Assembly: GCF_014524545.1 (NCBI RefSeq)
Contig: NZ_CP053557.1
Coordinates: 2,629,501-2,693,500 of the forward strand
Direction: 5' to 3'
Length of the DNA stretch: 64,000 bases
DNA from: Exiguobacterium sp. Helios
GTDB taxonomy: Bacteria > Bacillota > Bacilli > Exiguobacteriales > Exiguobacteriaceae
The notes beneath the pieces are model-generated. The model saw only the letters and a list, made by a program, of their open reading frames with translations. It was not told the origin of the DNA and made no database searches. The position numbers and the translations under genes are program-made. Shown piece by piece: positions 20,999-33,890 of this stretch (position 1 is the first letter of the stretch; each line of letters begins with the position of its first letter).

Positions 20999-22483
20999 CT
21001 AACACTTTGCACGGGCCGGGTTCAAAACGCGTTGATAGGAACGGATCGTCGCTGCGGTATCATCAAATGAAACATGAACGAGTGACGCACAGTCTTCAAT
21101 CAACATGCCGTCGCGGACATCGTGAAACAGATAGATCAAGGCCGCAGCCGACTGTTCGACCGAATCAAACGTCTCACCGCTCAGGACGAGTCGGGCAAAT
21201 CGTTCGTAAAAATCACCTTCGAGGCTCATTCGTTCTTCATCCGAAACAAAACGTTCCGCCAAACGGATTGTCATCAAGGCACGTTGAATCCGAGCATTGA
21301 TCACTTCGTGCTCCCCGTTCATCTCATGAATGATTTGTTCGGTCAGTAATAAAACGTCCGGATGATCCGTCACTTCCGGCATCATCGATAATGCGAGCTT
21401 CGCTTCTTCATCGTTCAGCTTGCCGAGTAACAAGGCCGTAAAAATCCGCGAGACATCATCTTCCGTCTTCAAGGCCTGGATCAAGGCGGAGCGGAACTGG
21501 AGGTTATGACGGATGTCGTAAGCTTCCCGTTCTTCCCGCATGCCTTGCGCTTCTTCTGATTGAAGGAACGCAGCCGCTTCTTCGATGTGTCCCGTCTTGA
21601 ATGCTGAAATCGACAACCAGTGGCCAAACAACGGGTCTCCCCGGTAGCCGCGACGTTCAAGTAACTTCAGTTCTTCGTACGCCAAATCGTGGCGACCGAT
21701 GATCGCAAGCGTTGAAGCGACCTTATAGCGCGTCTCAAGATTCACAGAGCGGACGTGTTCGAGTTTGTTCGACAAACGGTGTGCTTCTTCATCTTGTCCC
21801 ATCTCATGCAACAACACGAGCGTGTTACAGAGAGCATGCAAGTTTCCCGGATTTCCATCAAGGACTTGTTCGAGTGAAGCAAACGCACGATCATTTTCAC
21901 CGAGGTAAAACTCGACGATCGCAAGATTGTTATAGGCCGGCCAAAATGTCGGATACTGGGCAATCAACGACTCCAATGTGTCCTGCGCCGCAAAGAGCAT
22001 CCCTTTATCGATTTGACGTTGTGCTTGAGCATGTAAACGAATCAATTCATCCTCATCGTCATCTTCCATCTCTTGTTCGAGATCGATTAATTCCACGAGC
22101 GCGGCCGATGCCTCTGCGTGTTTCCCGTTTGGTGCACTGGATAAATATTCAAGCGCGTACTTTTTCGCCTCTTCATATAAGGAGACATGCGCGTAGTTAT
22201 TCGCTAAATAAAACAAGGATTCCGTATTTGACTGGTCGAGCGTCCGCACTTGTTTCAAGACATCATTTGCATGATTGATTTCGCCTGTCTCGAATAAAAC
22301 ACGGGCGTAACGTAAAAGGTAACGGATGTCACTCGGCTGAAGTGTTGTCGCTTCGTCGAGGTGATAGACCGCCTCTTCCAGTCGCCCTTCCCGGTGCGCC
22401 TTCCGTCCGCGGAAATAAAAAAGCTCCGCTTGGCGCGTTGTAATCGCAAAGGGGTCTGCTTTGTATTCAGTTAATTCCATCAT
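20999..22483 (-). CDS. tetratricopeptide-repeat protein (YvcD-like)
   Basis: The product has 494 residues and consists largely of helical TPR units; recognisable ones start near 22 (FYFRGRKAHREGRLEEAVYH), 56, 92, 160 and 195. There is no signal peptide or membrane segment. TPR proteins mediate protein contacts; the partner is unknown. The position upstream of trxB matches yvcD of B. subtilis. Confidence 0.85.
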   Translation of the reverse strand: MMELTEYKADPFAITTRQAELFYFRGRKAHREGRLEEAVYHLDEATTLQPSDIRYLLRYARVLFETGEINHANDVLKQVRTLDQSNTESLFYLANNYAHVSLYEEAKKYALEYLSSAPNGKHAEASAALVELIDLEQEMEDDDEDELIRLHAQAQRQIDKGMLFAAQDTLESLIAQYPTFWPAYNNLAIVEFYLGENDRAFASLEQVLDGNPGNLHALCNTLVLLHEMGQDEEAHRLSNKLEHVRSVNLETRYKVASTLAIIGRHDLAYEELKLLERRGYRGDPLFGHWLSISAFKTGHIEEAAAFLQSEEAQGMREEREAYDIRHNLQFRSALIQALKTEDDVSRIFTALLLGKLNDEEAKLALSMMPEVTDHPDVLLLTEQIIHEMNGEHEVINARIQRALMTIRLAERFVSDEERMSLEGDFYERFARLVLSGETFDSVEQSAAALIYLFHDVRDGMLIEDCASLVHVSFDDTAATIRSYQRVLNPARAKC

Positions 22484-22563
22484 GATTCAAGCCCCCATAG
22501 ATCTAAATCTGGTTTCGTAGTTGCAGAGACAAGAATAACCTATCTCGGAAACCGTTGCAACAG

Positions 22564-22593
22564 AAAAAAACGCCGGGGTTTATCCCCAGCGTT
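22564..22593 (-). terminator. kapB terminator
   Basis: Minus strand: ACGCTGGGG/CCCCGGCGT stem with a short loop, then seven T. Confidence 0.9.
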
Positions 22594-22960
22594 TCGCATA
22601 AATCGATTCCAGTTCCTTGTAATTCTCCAAGCATTTTTGTACGAAAGCATCCGTCTCCGGGTTTTGTCCATTCAAACGTTCGACTTCCTTGTCATATGCC
22701 TGGCGTAAGCTTTCGGCATAGCTCGGAATCTCACCTTCATAGGCATAGACGACACCGGGGGCGACCGTCACTTTTTCGTGCGGGTGTAAGGCAGTACGGA
22801 CATGGAAGAGCGGGACATCGACCTGATTCGGATTGTGCAGATCACCTTGAATCGGATGTTTCTCGACGGCCAATACCTCGACGACCAACCCTTGCGGACG
22901 TTCGGCAAATAATCTTCCGAAATACTTTCCTGTTTTATACGTAAAGCGGATTTGATTCAT
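22580..22960 (-). CDS. kapB: kinase-associated protein KapB-like
   Basis: The product has 126 residues. FTYKTGKYFGRLF, VLAVEKHPIQGDLHNPNQ and PLFHVRTALHPHEKV match the KapB family. In B. subtilis KapB supports KinB signalling toward sporulation. It lacks an obvious signal peptide. As no sensor kinase is nearby and Exiguobacterium does not sporulate, its role here may differ. The start has a GGAGG site. Confidence 0.85.
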   Translation of the reverse strand: MNQIRFTYKTGKYFGRLFAERPQGLVVEVLAVEKHPIQGDLHNPNQVDVPLFHVRTALHPHEKVTVAPGVVYAYEGEIPSYAESLRQAYDKEVERLNGQNPETDAFVQKCLENYKELESIYAKRWG

Positions 22961-22989
22961 CTCGTCCTCTCCTCCTTCTCACATTTTTG

Positions 22990-23472
22990 TCACATTTCGT
23001 GCCGGCGGAGCGGCTGACTCGAGACCCGTTCGCCGGGCAGAATATCCCGGTGGACGACGGAACCTGCTCCGACCATCGCACCGTCCCCGATCGTCACTCC
23101 GGGCAGAATCGTCACATTCGCGCCAATCAACACATCGTTCCCGATCGTCACGTTCCCGATCCGGTATTCGGTCGTCAAGTATTCGTGACAAAGAATCGTC
23201 GTATTAAATCCGATGATCGTATTGGAGCCGATCGTAATCCGTTCCGGGAACATCGTATCCGGCATGACCATCAGAGCGAGTGCCGTCCGGTCACCGATTT
23301 TCATCCGTAAACACGTCCGGTAGAGGCTGTTCTTGAAACGAAGCGACGGTGAGAACCGGCCGATCGTGATAATCGTAAAACACCACATCACTTTGAAGAA
23401 CGACACCGTCCGGTACATATGCCAAAGCGGGTTCGTTGCCCCGACGTGATACCGGTCAGTCCGCCGTGGCAT
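22990..23472 (-). CDS. yvoF: hexapeptide-repeat acyltransferase (YvoF-like)
   Basis: The start at 23472 ([12 protein letters not shown]) overlaps the ppaX stop by 17 bp; an upstream ATG at 23493 is possible. The product has 160 residues. Repeated hexapeptides ([44 protein letters not shown]) form a left-handed beta helix as in maltose/galactoside O-acetyltransferases. The acceptor is unknown. Last gene of hprK-lgt-ppaX-yvoF. Confidence 0.9.
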   Translation of the reverse strand: MPRRTDRYHVGATNPLWHMYRTVSFFKVMWCFTIITIGRFSPSLRFKNSLYRTCLRMKIGDRTALALMVMPDTMFPERITIGSNTIIGFNTTILCHEYLTTEYRIGNVTIGNDVLIGANVTILPGVTIGDGAMVGAGSVVHRDILPGERVSSQPLRRHEM

Positions 23473-24112
23473 TTTCGGCCTCGATCCAGTCACTTAACTG
23501 TTCCATCGAATCAATGATTAAATCCGGCTGCAATGCTTCGAGATACGCACGTCCTTTAATGGCCCAGCCGACAGCAACGGTTTTCAGACCGGCATTTTTC
23601 CCGCCGTGGATGTCCGTATCATTATCGCCGACCATGATCGTTTCTTCCCGGGTCGAACCGAGTAACGCCATCGCCTTTTCAAACGGTTCGACAGCCGGTT
23701 TCTCTTCCGTCACATCATCTGCTGCGATGATGGCATCAAACAGATGCGTCAATCCAAACAGTTCGATTCCTTTTAACGCGACGCGGCGACTCTTCGACGT
23801 GACGATCGCTAATTTATAACCTTGTTCCTTCAATTTTCGTAATCCGTCGAGGACACCCGGATACTCGAGGACAAGCGCATCATGCATCGCGATGTTGTAA
23901 CTCCGGTAAAAAGCGACCATCTCTTTCCACTGGTCCGCATTCATTTCCGAAAACGACTTTTCAAGCGTCGGTCCGATGAACGGAAGCAGTTCCGCTTCCG
24001 TAAACGTCCGGTCCGGATAGTAATAATCGAGCGTGTGGGCAAAACTTTTTAGAATGAGCGGGTTCGTATCAATCAACGTCCCGTCGAGATCAAATAGAAT
24101 CGTTTGAATCAT
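23456..24112 (-). CDS. ppaX: pyrophosphatase PpaX (HAD family)
   Basis: The start at 24112 ([16 protein letters not shown]) sits just after lgt, with GGAGG inside the lgt end. The product has 218 residues. The HAD motifs [15 protein letters not shown] and [16 protein letters not shown] are present. PpaX hydrolyses the pyrophosphate released when HPr kinase works in its phosphorylase direction, which explains the operon with hprK. Confidence 0.95.
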   Translation of the reverse strand: MIQTILFDLDGTLIDTNPLILKSFAHTLDYYYPDRTFTEAELLPFIGPTLEKSFSEMNADQWKEMVAFYRSYNIAMHDALVLEYPGVLDGLRKLKEQGYKLAIVTSKSRRVALKGIELFGLTHLFDAIIAADDVTEEKPAVEPFEKAMALLGSTREETIMVGDNDTDIHGGKNAGLKTVAVGWAIKGRAYLEALQPDLIIDSMEQLSDWIEAENATAD

Positions 24113-24116
24113 CGGT

Positions 24117-24953
24117 TCATTTCGCCTCCCGTTTTGTTCCGTCCAAATAACGAACGGCATTTTTACGGACGAATAGCATGATCAGACCAAAGACAATCAA
24201 ACAAATCGAGACGATTTGCGCGGTCCGGAGTCCGCCTCCCATCATCAAACTGTCCGTACGTAAACCCTCGATGTAAAAACGGCCAATCGAATACCAGATC
24301 AGGTAACCGAGGAACACATAACCGCGGCGCGGGTTGAACTTCATCCGCCAAACGATCAATAAGATGACACCGATGATGTTCCAAATACTTTCATATAAGA
24401 ACGTCGGAATGTAATAGACACCGTCGATGTACATCTGATTGACGATCCAGTCCGGTAAGTGCAACGTATCCTGCAGGAATGTCCATGTCGTTTCTCCGCC
24501 GTGGGCTTCCTGGTTAAAGAAGTTCCCCCAGCGTCCGACCGCTTGTCCGAATAACAGCGACGGCGCCAAAATATCGGCAATTTGCCAAAACGAGATGTTT
24601 TTCTTGCGCGTATAAATCAGCACGGTCAAAATCGCACCGATGATCGCACCATGAATCGCAATCCCGCCCTGGCGGATGTTGATGATTTGATCAAGATTCT
24701 GACCGTAATAATCCCATTCAAACGCGACATAATAAATACGGGCACAGATGATACTGATCGGAATCGACCAGATGACAACGTCGACGGCATACTCTTCGTT
24801 AAAGCCGATCCGTTTTGATTCAAAAATCGCAATCATCAGACCGACGACAGCGCCAAGCGCGATGACGATCCCGTACCAGTAAATCGGAATCGGGCCCAGT
24901 TCGATGGCTACCCGATCAAACGTCGGTTGGACACTCGCTAATGTTCCCATCAA
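24117..24953 (-). CDS. lgt: prolipoprotein diacylglyceryl transferase
   Basis: The product has 278 residues with about seven membrane segments. It moves diacylglyceryl from phosphatidylglycerol to the lipobox cysteine of lipoproteins. The signature [14 protein letters not shown] and the HGAIIGA segment are present. The ATG overlaps the hprK stop. Substrates in this window include the cccB and oppA products. Confidence 0.97.
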   Translation of the reverse strand: MMGTLASVQPTFDRVAIELGPIPIYWYGIVIALGAVVGLMIAIFESKRIGFNEEYAVDVVIWSIPISIICARIYYVAFEWDYYGQNLDQIINIRQGGIAIHGAIIGAILTVLIYTRKKNISFWQIADILAPSLLFGQAVGRWGNFFNQEAHGGETTWTFLQDTLHLPDWIVNQMYIDGVYYIPTFLYESIWNIIGVILLIVWRMKFNPRRGYVFLGYLIWYSIGRFYIEGLRTDSLMMGGGLRTAQIVSICLIVFGLIMLFVRKNAVRYLDGTKREAK

Positions 24954-25891
24954 AGACCACCATTCCCATCTTCAATCGCTTGCGCAAGACGACCTGCAAA
25001 CTCTTCTGCTGTATTGATACCCATATTTTTCAGACGGTAGTTCATCGCGGCTACCTCGATGATGACGGCTAAGTTTCGTCCGGGACGAACCGGAATCGTC
25101 AAGAACGGGATTTCCGTATCGATGATTTGCAGTGTTTCCTGGTCCAGTCCTACCCGATCGTAGACTTTCGTCTGATCCCAAATTTCTAAATTACAGACGA
25201 GGCTGATTTTCTTGTGCGAACGAACGGCACCGGCACCGAATAACGTCATCACATCGATGATGCCGATTCCGCGGATTTCAAGCAGATGCTGAATCAATTT
25301 CGGAGCTGTCCCGACGAGAATCCCGTCGCCGGTCTGACGAATCTCGACCGAATCATCGGCGACCAAACGGTGTCCCCGTTTGACGAGTTCAAGGGCTGTC
25401 TCGGATTTCCCGACGCCGCTTGCCCCTTTGATGAAGACACCGACGCCGTATATGTCGACGAGCACGCCGTGCATCGCGGTCGTTGGTGCCAGTTCCGCTT
25501 CGAGGAAGTTCGTGATTTGCGATTCGACCGATGTCGTATGTCCCTTCGTCGTCAAAAGCGGGACGTTCGTTTCGTCCGCTGCTTTGACGATCGCTTCCGG
25601 CACATCAAAACCACGTGTAATCAAAATTCCCGGTGTTTCATCCGTACAGAGAACATTCGCCCGTTCGAGCTGTTCTTCATACGTCAAGTTGTTGAAAAAC
25701 GTCAATTCCGTTTTTCCGAGAATCTGGAGACGTTCTGCTGGATAATAGGCATAATACCCGGCGAGGACAAGACCCGGTCGACAAAGATCAGCCGTCAGAA
25801 TCGGACGGTGTAAGCCCTCTTCTCCGGTGACGATTTTTAAATTGAATTGCTTTACGATTTCAGCTGTTCGCACTTTTGGTTGCACGCTCAA
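24950..25891 (-). CDS. hprK: HPr kinase/phosphorylase
   Basis: The product has 313 residues; TTG at 25891 is preferred for spacing from AAAGGGG, though GTG at 25885 is possible. Walker A is GASGVGKSE, followed by the family signature [10 protein letters not shown]. It phosphorylates Ser46 of HPr for CcpA-dependent catabolite repression and reverses the reaction. It is first in hprK-lgt-ppaX-yvoF, as in B. subtilis. Confidence 0.97.
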   Translation of the reverse strand: MSVQPKVRTAEIVKQFNLKIVTGEEGLHRPILTADLCRPGLVLAGYYAYYPAERLQILGKTELTFFNNLTYEEQLERANVLCTDETPGILITRGFDVPEAIVKAADETNVPLLTTKGHTTSVESQITNFLEAELAPTTAMHGVLVDIYGVGVFIKGASGVGKSETALELVKRGHRLVADDSVEIRQTGDGILVGTAPKLIQHLLEIRGIGIIDVMTLFGAGAVRSHKKISLVCNLEIWDQTKVYDRVGLDQETLQIIDTEIPFLTIPVRPGRNLAVIIEVAAMNYRLKNMGINTAEEFAGRLAQAIEDGNGGL

Positions 25892-26004
25892 TCAGCCCCT
25901 TTCACTTGAAGTATTGTACCATATTTTTACGGAAATCAAGGAATTCGATTAGAAGTGGACGATCTTGGGAATGGATTACAGATAACATAAAAAGGAGGGA
26001 TATT

Positions 26005-26397
26005 ATGATGGACGCTTCAGGCAGTGGCATAGGTTTCATCATCATCATGATTTTATTCGGTATTCTTGCCATCGTCGGCTTTGTTTACCTTATCATCGCA
26101 CTGATCGACATGTGGAAAGCTTACTCGCGCAATCAGGATCAAACAGCATTACTGTTCTTCATCATCTCGATTATCGGAATCTTTATCAGCGGTTCATTTA
26201 TCTCGTACATTCTGGCTATCATTTTCTATTGGAACCGCTCACGCCGGAAGAGTTGGATGGGAATCGGATTGATCGTTCTTTCGATTGTCCTCGGCATCAT
26301 CGGTGTCATCGCATTGCTCTCGTTTGGTTATGACATGAACAATTTCGAAAACATGAATTTTGACGATCCGATGATGGATCAGGATTACGATTATTAA
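26005..26397 (+). CDS. small polytopic membrane protein of unknown function
   Basis: The ATG at 26005 follows an AAAGGAGGG site; a second ATG follows immediately. The product has 130 residues with three or four membrane segments (about 10-32, 48-72, 83-105) and a strongly acidic, methionine- and asparagine-rich tail (DDPMMDQDYDY). It is a lone plus-strand gene between two minus-strand blocks, with its own terminator. No family is recognised. Confidence 0.75.
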   Translation: MMDASGSGIGFIIIMILFGILAIVGFVYLIIALIDMWKAYSRNQDQTALLFFIISIIGIFISGSFISYILAIIFYWNRSRRKSWMGIGLIVLSIVLGIIGVIALLSFGYDMNNFENMNFDDPMMDQDYDY

Positions 26398-26415
26398 TGA
26401 GTATCACTTTTTGAC

Positions 26416-26455
26416 TCGGCGACTCCCTATCCTCTGATAGCGGGTCGTCTTTTTT
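26416..26455 (+). terminator. terminator of the membrane protein gene
   Basis: Arms CGACTCCCTATC and GATAGCGGGTCG (one mismatch) around CTCT, followed by six T after GTC. Confidence 0.85.
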
Positions 26456-26460
26456 CGGCA

Positions 26461-26497
26461 AAAAAATCCCTGCCTCCCGATTGATTCAGGGGCAGGG
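26461..26497 (-). terminator. yvlB terminator
   Basis: Minus strand: ATCCCTGCC with GGCAGGGAT around a 16-nt loop, then seven T. Confidence 0.9.
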
Positions 26498-26503
26498 ATC
26501 ACT

Positions 26504-27607
26504 TTATAGGGTTTGAGGGCTCAAATGAACACCGTGTGTGACTGAAATCGTACCCGTCTTCGTATCGGCAGCGACTTCAATTTTTGGCGTCCGTCCACGA
26601 CCTGACAGGAAGTGGAGTTTCCGGTTGACGACTTCTTTTTGATCACGGATCAATTCCATCTCATCCAGGTTACAGTTCAATCCGCCAAAGTTCGTTTCCA
26701 GTTCACCGTAGACTTCCGCACCATGCGGTAACATCAAGGCGATACTTCCCGCAAGCGATGAGGCCTGAATCTTCGCATCCTGAACCGTCTTCAGTTCACA
26801 CCGGACGTTTCCGTTCGCCGTCTTCAGCTCAGACCGTTCAAATACACCGGTTGCGATGACTTGACCATTGGCTGTCTTCGCTTTTAACGACTTGATTTCC
26901 GATTCTTCGATTTCAATCGAACCGTTGGCTGTTGATGTCTTCACTTCTTCACTGAACAGGTCGCGGACATGAATCCGTCCGTTTGCTGTCATCAGTTGCA
27001 CCGACGTCGCATCGAGTGACGATAACGTCACTTCCCCGTTTAACGTCTGCAATATCAATGATTCATAGTGACGGCGCGGAATCTTCAAATGAACCGTCGC
27101 CCGAACACGTTTATCTTTTAAACGAATCGATAACGTATTCGCAGAGACAGAGTGCTGAAGTGCTGCTTGCAGTTGCTCCAGTGCCTGTTCTTCGTTAACT
27201 TGACGGAGCGGGCGACCGGTAACGGTCAACTCACACTCTTCCAGGTCACCGGGCTCAACGATGGCATTGGCATTAAATAAATCCAAATGAATCGTCTCAC
27301 CACTGAACGGGAATTGTTTGACGTACGTGACGTTCGGTCCGGATGTTTGGTTGAGTGACAAGTCACTCTCTTTGATCCGGTTGACGAGGCCGTCAAAAGC
27401 TGACATGACCTTTGTTGTCAAAGAATCGACCGTATAATGATCGACCCGGTCGTATTGTTCCGGTTCATCCACATATTTATGCTGACTTGCCGACGACGGG
27501 TTCTGATCGATTGCTTCAAGCCGTTCGAGTTTGTCGAGCGCTTCGTCAATCGTCAGCTTTCCTTCTTTCACCTGTTCAAGTATCAGTTGGCGCATATCTT
27601 GCTTCAT
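26504..27607 (-). CDS. yvlB: YvlB-like protein with DUF4097 beta-helix
   Basis: The ATG at 27607 follows a GAGGAGGG site. The product has 367 residues. A short N-terminal helix pair (RQLILEQVKEGKLTIDEALDKLE) resembles the SHOCT-like segment common in envelope-stress proteins. The rest is a repetitive beta-structure with recurring TANG units (LMTANGRI, TSTANGSI, KTANGQV, KTANGNV), typical of DUF4097. In B. subtilis yvlB precedes uvrBA in the yvl cluster. An envelope-stress role is inferred. Confidence 0.85.
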   Translation of the reverse strand: MKQDMRQLILEQVKEGKLTIDEALDKLERLEAIDQNPSSASQHKYVDEPEQYDRVDHYTVDSLTTKVMSAFDGLVNRIKESDLSLNQTSGPNVTYVKQFPFSGETIHLDLFNANAIVEPGDLEECELTVTGRPLRQVNEEQALEQLQAALQHSVSANTLSIRLKDKRVRATVHLKIPRRHYESLILQTLNGEVTLSSLDATSVQLMTANGRIHVRDLFSEEVKTSTANGSIEIEESEIKSLKAKTANGQVIATGVFERSELKTANGNVRCELKTVQDAKIQASSLAGSIALMLPHGAEVYGELETNFGGLNCNLDEMELIRDQKEVVNRKLHFLSGRGRTPKIEVAADTKTGTISVTHGVHLSPQTL

Positions 27608-27715
27608 CAATATTTCCCTCCTCTGATCTGGTACACGTTAATCGATGTGACTTGCTTATTTACTTCGTTCTACTTTCCTTACTTCCCTTTTTACGATTCC
27701 TGAATCAAAAAAGTT

Positions 27716-30572
<2,857 letters not shown>

Positions 30573-30580
<8 letters not shown>

Positions 30581-32540
30581 CTGCTTTCAATTCTAAGATA
30601 AGGTCACGCAATTCTGCTGCCCGTTCAAACTGCATATCTTTCGCCGCTTGACGCATCTCTTGATCGAGTTGTTCGAGCAATGTTTCGCGTTCCGGTTTTT
30701 TCAATTTGTTGAACTTCTCGAGTTTTTCGACGGTATCATCATTCTCAATCGTCGTACTGATGACACCCCGGACATCTTTTTGAATCGTTTTCGGCGTAAT
30801 ACCGTGTTCTTTATTAAAGGCGAGCTGAATGTTGCGCCGCCGTTCCGTTTCATCAATGGCCCGCTGCATCGAGTCGGTCATCTTATCGGCAAAGAGAATG
30901 ACGTGTCCCTCCGAGTTCCTTGCGGCCCGGCCGATCGTCTGAATCAGCGACCGTTCCGACCGCAGGAATCCTTCTTTATCGGCATCGAGAATCGTTACGA
31001 GCGAGACTTCCGGAATATCAAGTCCTTCCCGCAACAGGTTAATCCCGACAAGGACATCGTATTTGCCGAGCCGCAGATCGCGGATGATTTCAATCCGTTC
31101 GAGGGTCTTGATTTCCGAGTGCATATAGTTGACCTTGACGCCATGTTCTTTCAGGTAGTCCGTCAAGTCTTCCGACATTTTTTTCGTCAGCGTCGTCACG
31201 AGAACCCGTTCATTTTTCGCGACACGCTCACGGATGTTATCCATCAAGTAGTCGATTTGTCCCGTGATCGGATGAATCTCGATCGTCGGGTCGACCAGTC
31301 CGGTCGGCCGGATGATCTGTTCGACCATCTCTTTTGTATGTTCGATTTCGTAAGGACCCGGTGTCGCCGAGATATAGATCGCTTGGCTGACCTTCTCTTC
31401 GAACTCCTCGAACCGGAGAGGTCGGTTATCCTTCGCCGACGGCAGACGGAAACCGTGATCGACGAGGACTTGTTTCCGCGCCTGGTCCCCGTTATACATA
31501 CCGCGGATTTGCGGCAATGTAACGTGCGACTCATCGGCAACGAGTAAGAAGTCTTTCGGGAAATAGTCGATCAGCGTATACGGTGTCGAGCCCGGTGGCA
31601 TTAAGTTCAAGTGACGGGAATAGTTTTCAATCCCGGAACAGTAGCCCATTTCACGCATCATCTCGAGATCGTAGTTCGTCCGTTGTTCGAGACGCTGGGC
31701 TTCAAGCAACATGCCGTCTTCACGCATCTTCGCGAGTTGCGTTTCGAGCTCAGCCTCAATGTTCGTAATCGCTTTTTGCAGACGGGTATCCCCCGTCACG
31801 AAGTGGGATGCCGGGAAAATCGAAATGTGTTCCCGGTCGGCAATGATTTCCCCTGTCAATGGATCCATATCACGAATCCGTTCAATCTCATCTCCGAAAA
31901 ATTCGATCCGGACACACTGTTCATCGCGGGACGCCGGGAAGATTTCAACAACATCACCCCGAACACGGAACCGCCCGCGCTGGAAGTCGATATCATTTCG
32001 TTCATATTGAATGTCGATCAGACGACGCAACATCTCGTTTCGTCCCATCTCGTTTCCGACACGCAACGACAGCACGTGGTTGTTGTACTCTTCCGGATTA
32101 CCGAGACCATAGATACACGACACCGACGCGACAATCAGGACGTCTTCCCGTTCGAACAAGGAAGATGTCGCCGAGTGACGCAGCTTGTCAATCTCATCGT
32201 TGATCGATGAATCTTTTTCGATGAACGTATCCGTCGACGGCACATAGGCTTCCGGTTGGTAGTAATCATAAAAGCTGACGAAATATTCGACCGCGTTATT
32301 TGGGAAGAACTCTTTGAACTCCGAATACAGCTGACCGGCAAGCGTCTTATTGTGTGCCAAGACCAGCGTCGGCTTCTTAATCTCTTTGATGACGTTCGAG
32401 ACGGTAAAGGTTTTCCCTGTCCCTGTCGCGCCGAGCAACGTCTGATGGCGTTCACCTTTCTTGACGCCTGCAATCAATTTTTTAATCGCTTCCGGCTGAT
32501 CGCCACCTGGTTCAAATGGTGATACTAACTCAAAATCCAT
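30573..32540 (-). CDS. uvrB: UvrABC excinuclease subunit B
   Basis: The start at 32540 ([19 protein letters not shown]) has a GGGGGAAG site 6 nt upstream, better than an ATG at 32567. The product has 655 residues. Helicase motifs are [10 protein letters not shown] and the C-terminal QTIGRAARN. The beta-hairpin [16 protein letters not shown] segment is present, and a UVR motif ([14 protein letters not shown]) ends the protein. It loads on DNA with UvrA and recruits UvrC. Confidence 0.98.
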
Positions 32541-32649
32541 CGTATTCTTCCCCCTCATCCAGTTCACAAAATCTATTTTTATTGTACCACTTTACGAACA
32601 AACATTCGACTTTGAAGTGCTCCTCTTAGAAGTTACCCGTTTTTCGCCA

Positions 32650-32690
32650 AAAGAAAAAGTCCAGCCCGTAGGCTGAACTGTTTTTTGAGC
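32650..32690 (-). terminator. terminator after the minJ-like gene
   Basis: Minus strand: AGTTCAGCC/GGCTGGACT with loop TACG, T-rich on both sides, so it may act in both directions. Confidence 0.8.
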
Positions 32691-32707
32691 TGGATTTTGA
32701 TTTTGAA

Positions 32708-33871
32708 TCACTGAAGCGTCCGGATTTTCGTCCGTTTATTACCGGGCTCACTGACGAACAAAATCCCGAGATCGTGATGATCCTGTTCATAAAAGGCCCG
32801 CTGTGCGAACCGGACGTCTCCGTTATGGTTCATGACTTCGAGACGCAGGTACGGTTTATGTTTTTGAATCGCTTCATAAAATGATTTCTCCGACTCGACG
32901 AACTCCCCGTTGACTTTATAGATTGCTTCACCCGGAACAAGCCCCATCTCGGAAGCCGGTTTCTCCGGTAATGTGCCGAGAATGACGACGCCACGTTTAC
33001 CGTTCAGGAACAACGGGGTCTGGGACCGGTTAAGTCGTTTCGTCCGCTGATGCAGAATCAGGTGAATAATGAGCAGGGCCGGCAACCCGTACAACCAGAT
33101 GTCCTGTCCGGTCAGGAATGCGCCTACTGCGAGCACGACGGACAACAAGAACGTAATCAGCCGCCCTTGGATCAGGGGACGGATCAGCTGGTCCGGCAAC
33201 TGGCCGGTAAAGAGGAAACTGAAGCCGATCGGCAGGAACAAGACAATCGGAACGAACTCCGGAAACGACCATTGCGGGATCAATGCTTCGAAACTGCTTC
33301 CCGGCACGAAGACGATGAGCGGAATCAGCCACAGTTTGTTGGACGACAACCCGCCGATGTAACGTCCCCGTTTCGATAAGACGAGCGAAGGCGATAAATT
33401 CTTTTTCCCCCGCCAGATCAGCAACAGCAATTCGGCGCCTAACGACAGGGCCGCAAGCAGCATCCAATCGCTGACGCTGACATCACGGAGACCGTCAATC
33501 CGGTCACTCGTCATGAACCAGGTGAGACCTGCCAGGATGACAAGCGGTCCGAGCGGTAAATTGAATCGGATGATACCCGTCAACAAAATCAAAAACGTCA
33601 ACACCATGAAGGCGATCAGAAACTCTGACGAGACCGTCAATGTCAGACTTACACTGATGACGGATAAGACAAGACCAACGACGAAGCCTGGAATAAGCGT
33701 TTCGAAGACATCGGTCCGCTTGCTACGCGTGCGTGACCGGAACAGATTCCGTTCGCGTTTGATACGTCGCATACTGAGTAAAAAACTGACTAGAATTGCT
33801 AACCACAAGATTGGACTAGCGAAGAGACTAATCACTGTCCAACCGAATCCATCGAGTAATTCCACGCTCAT
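32708..33871 (-). CDS. minJ: PDZ-domain membrane protein, MinJ-like
   Basis: The product has 387 residues with about seven or eight membrane segments in the first 285 and a C-terminal PDZ domain (about 295-370, containing GVVILGTLPEKPASEMGLVP). The B. subtilis orthologue at this locus links DivIVA at poles to the MinCD division inhibitor. An AAAGAGG site precedes the ATG. It follows ctpB closely, with 19 bp between. Confidence 0.8.
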   Translation of the reverse strand: MSVELLDGFGWTVISLFASPILWLAILVSFLLSMRRIKRERNLFRSRTRSKRTDVFETLIPGFVVGLVLSVISVSLTLTVSSEFLIAFMVLTFLILLTGIIRFNLPLGPLVILAGLTWFMTSDRIDGLRDVSVSDWMLLAALSLGAELLLLIWRGKKNLSPSLVLSKRGRYIGGLSSNKLWLIPLIVFVPGSSFEALIPQWSFPEFVPIVLFLPIGFSFLFTGQLPDQLIRPLIQGRLITFLLSVVLAVGAFLTGQDIWLYGLPALLIIHLILHQRTKRLNRSQTPLFLNGKRGVVILGTLPEKPASEMGLVPGEAIYKVNGEFVESEKSFYEAIQKHKPYLRLEVMNHNGDVRFAQRAFYEQDHHDLGILFVSEPGNKRTKIRTLQ

Positions 33872-33890
33872 TCAGACCTCTTTCTGTGAG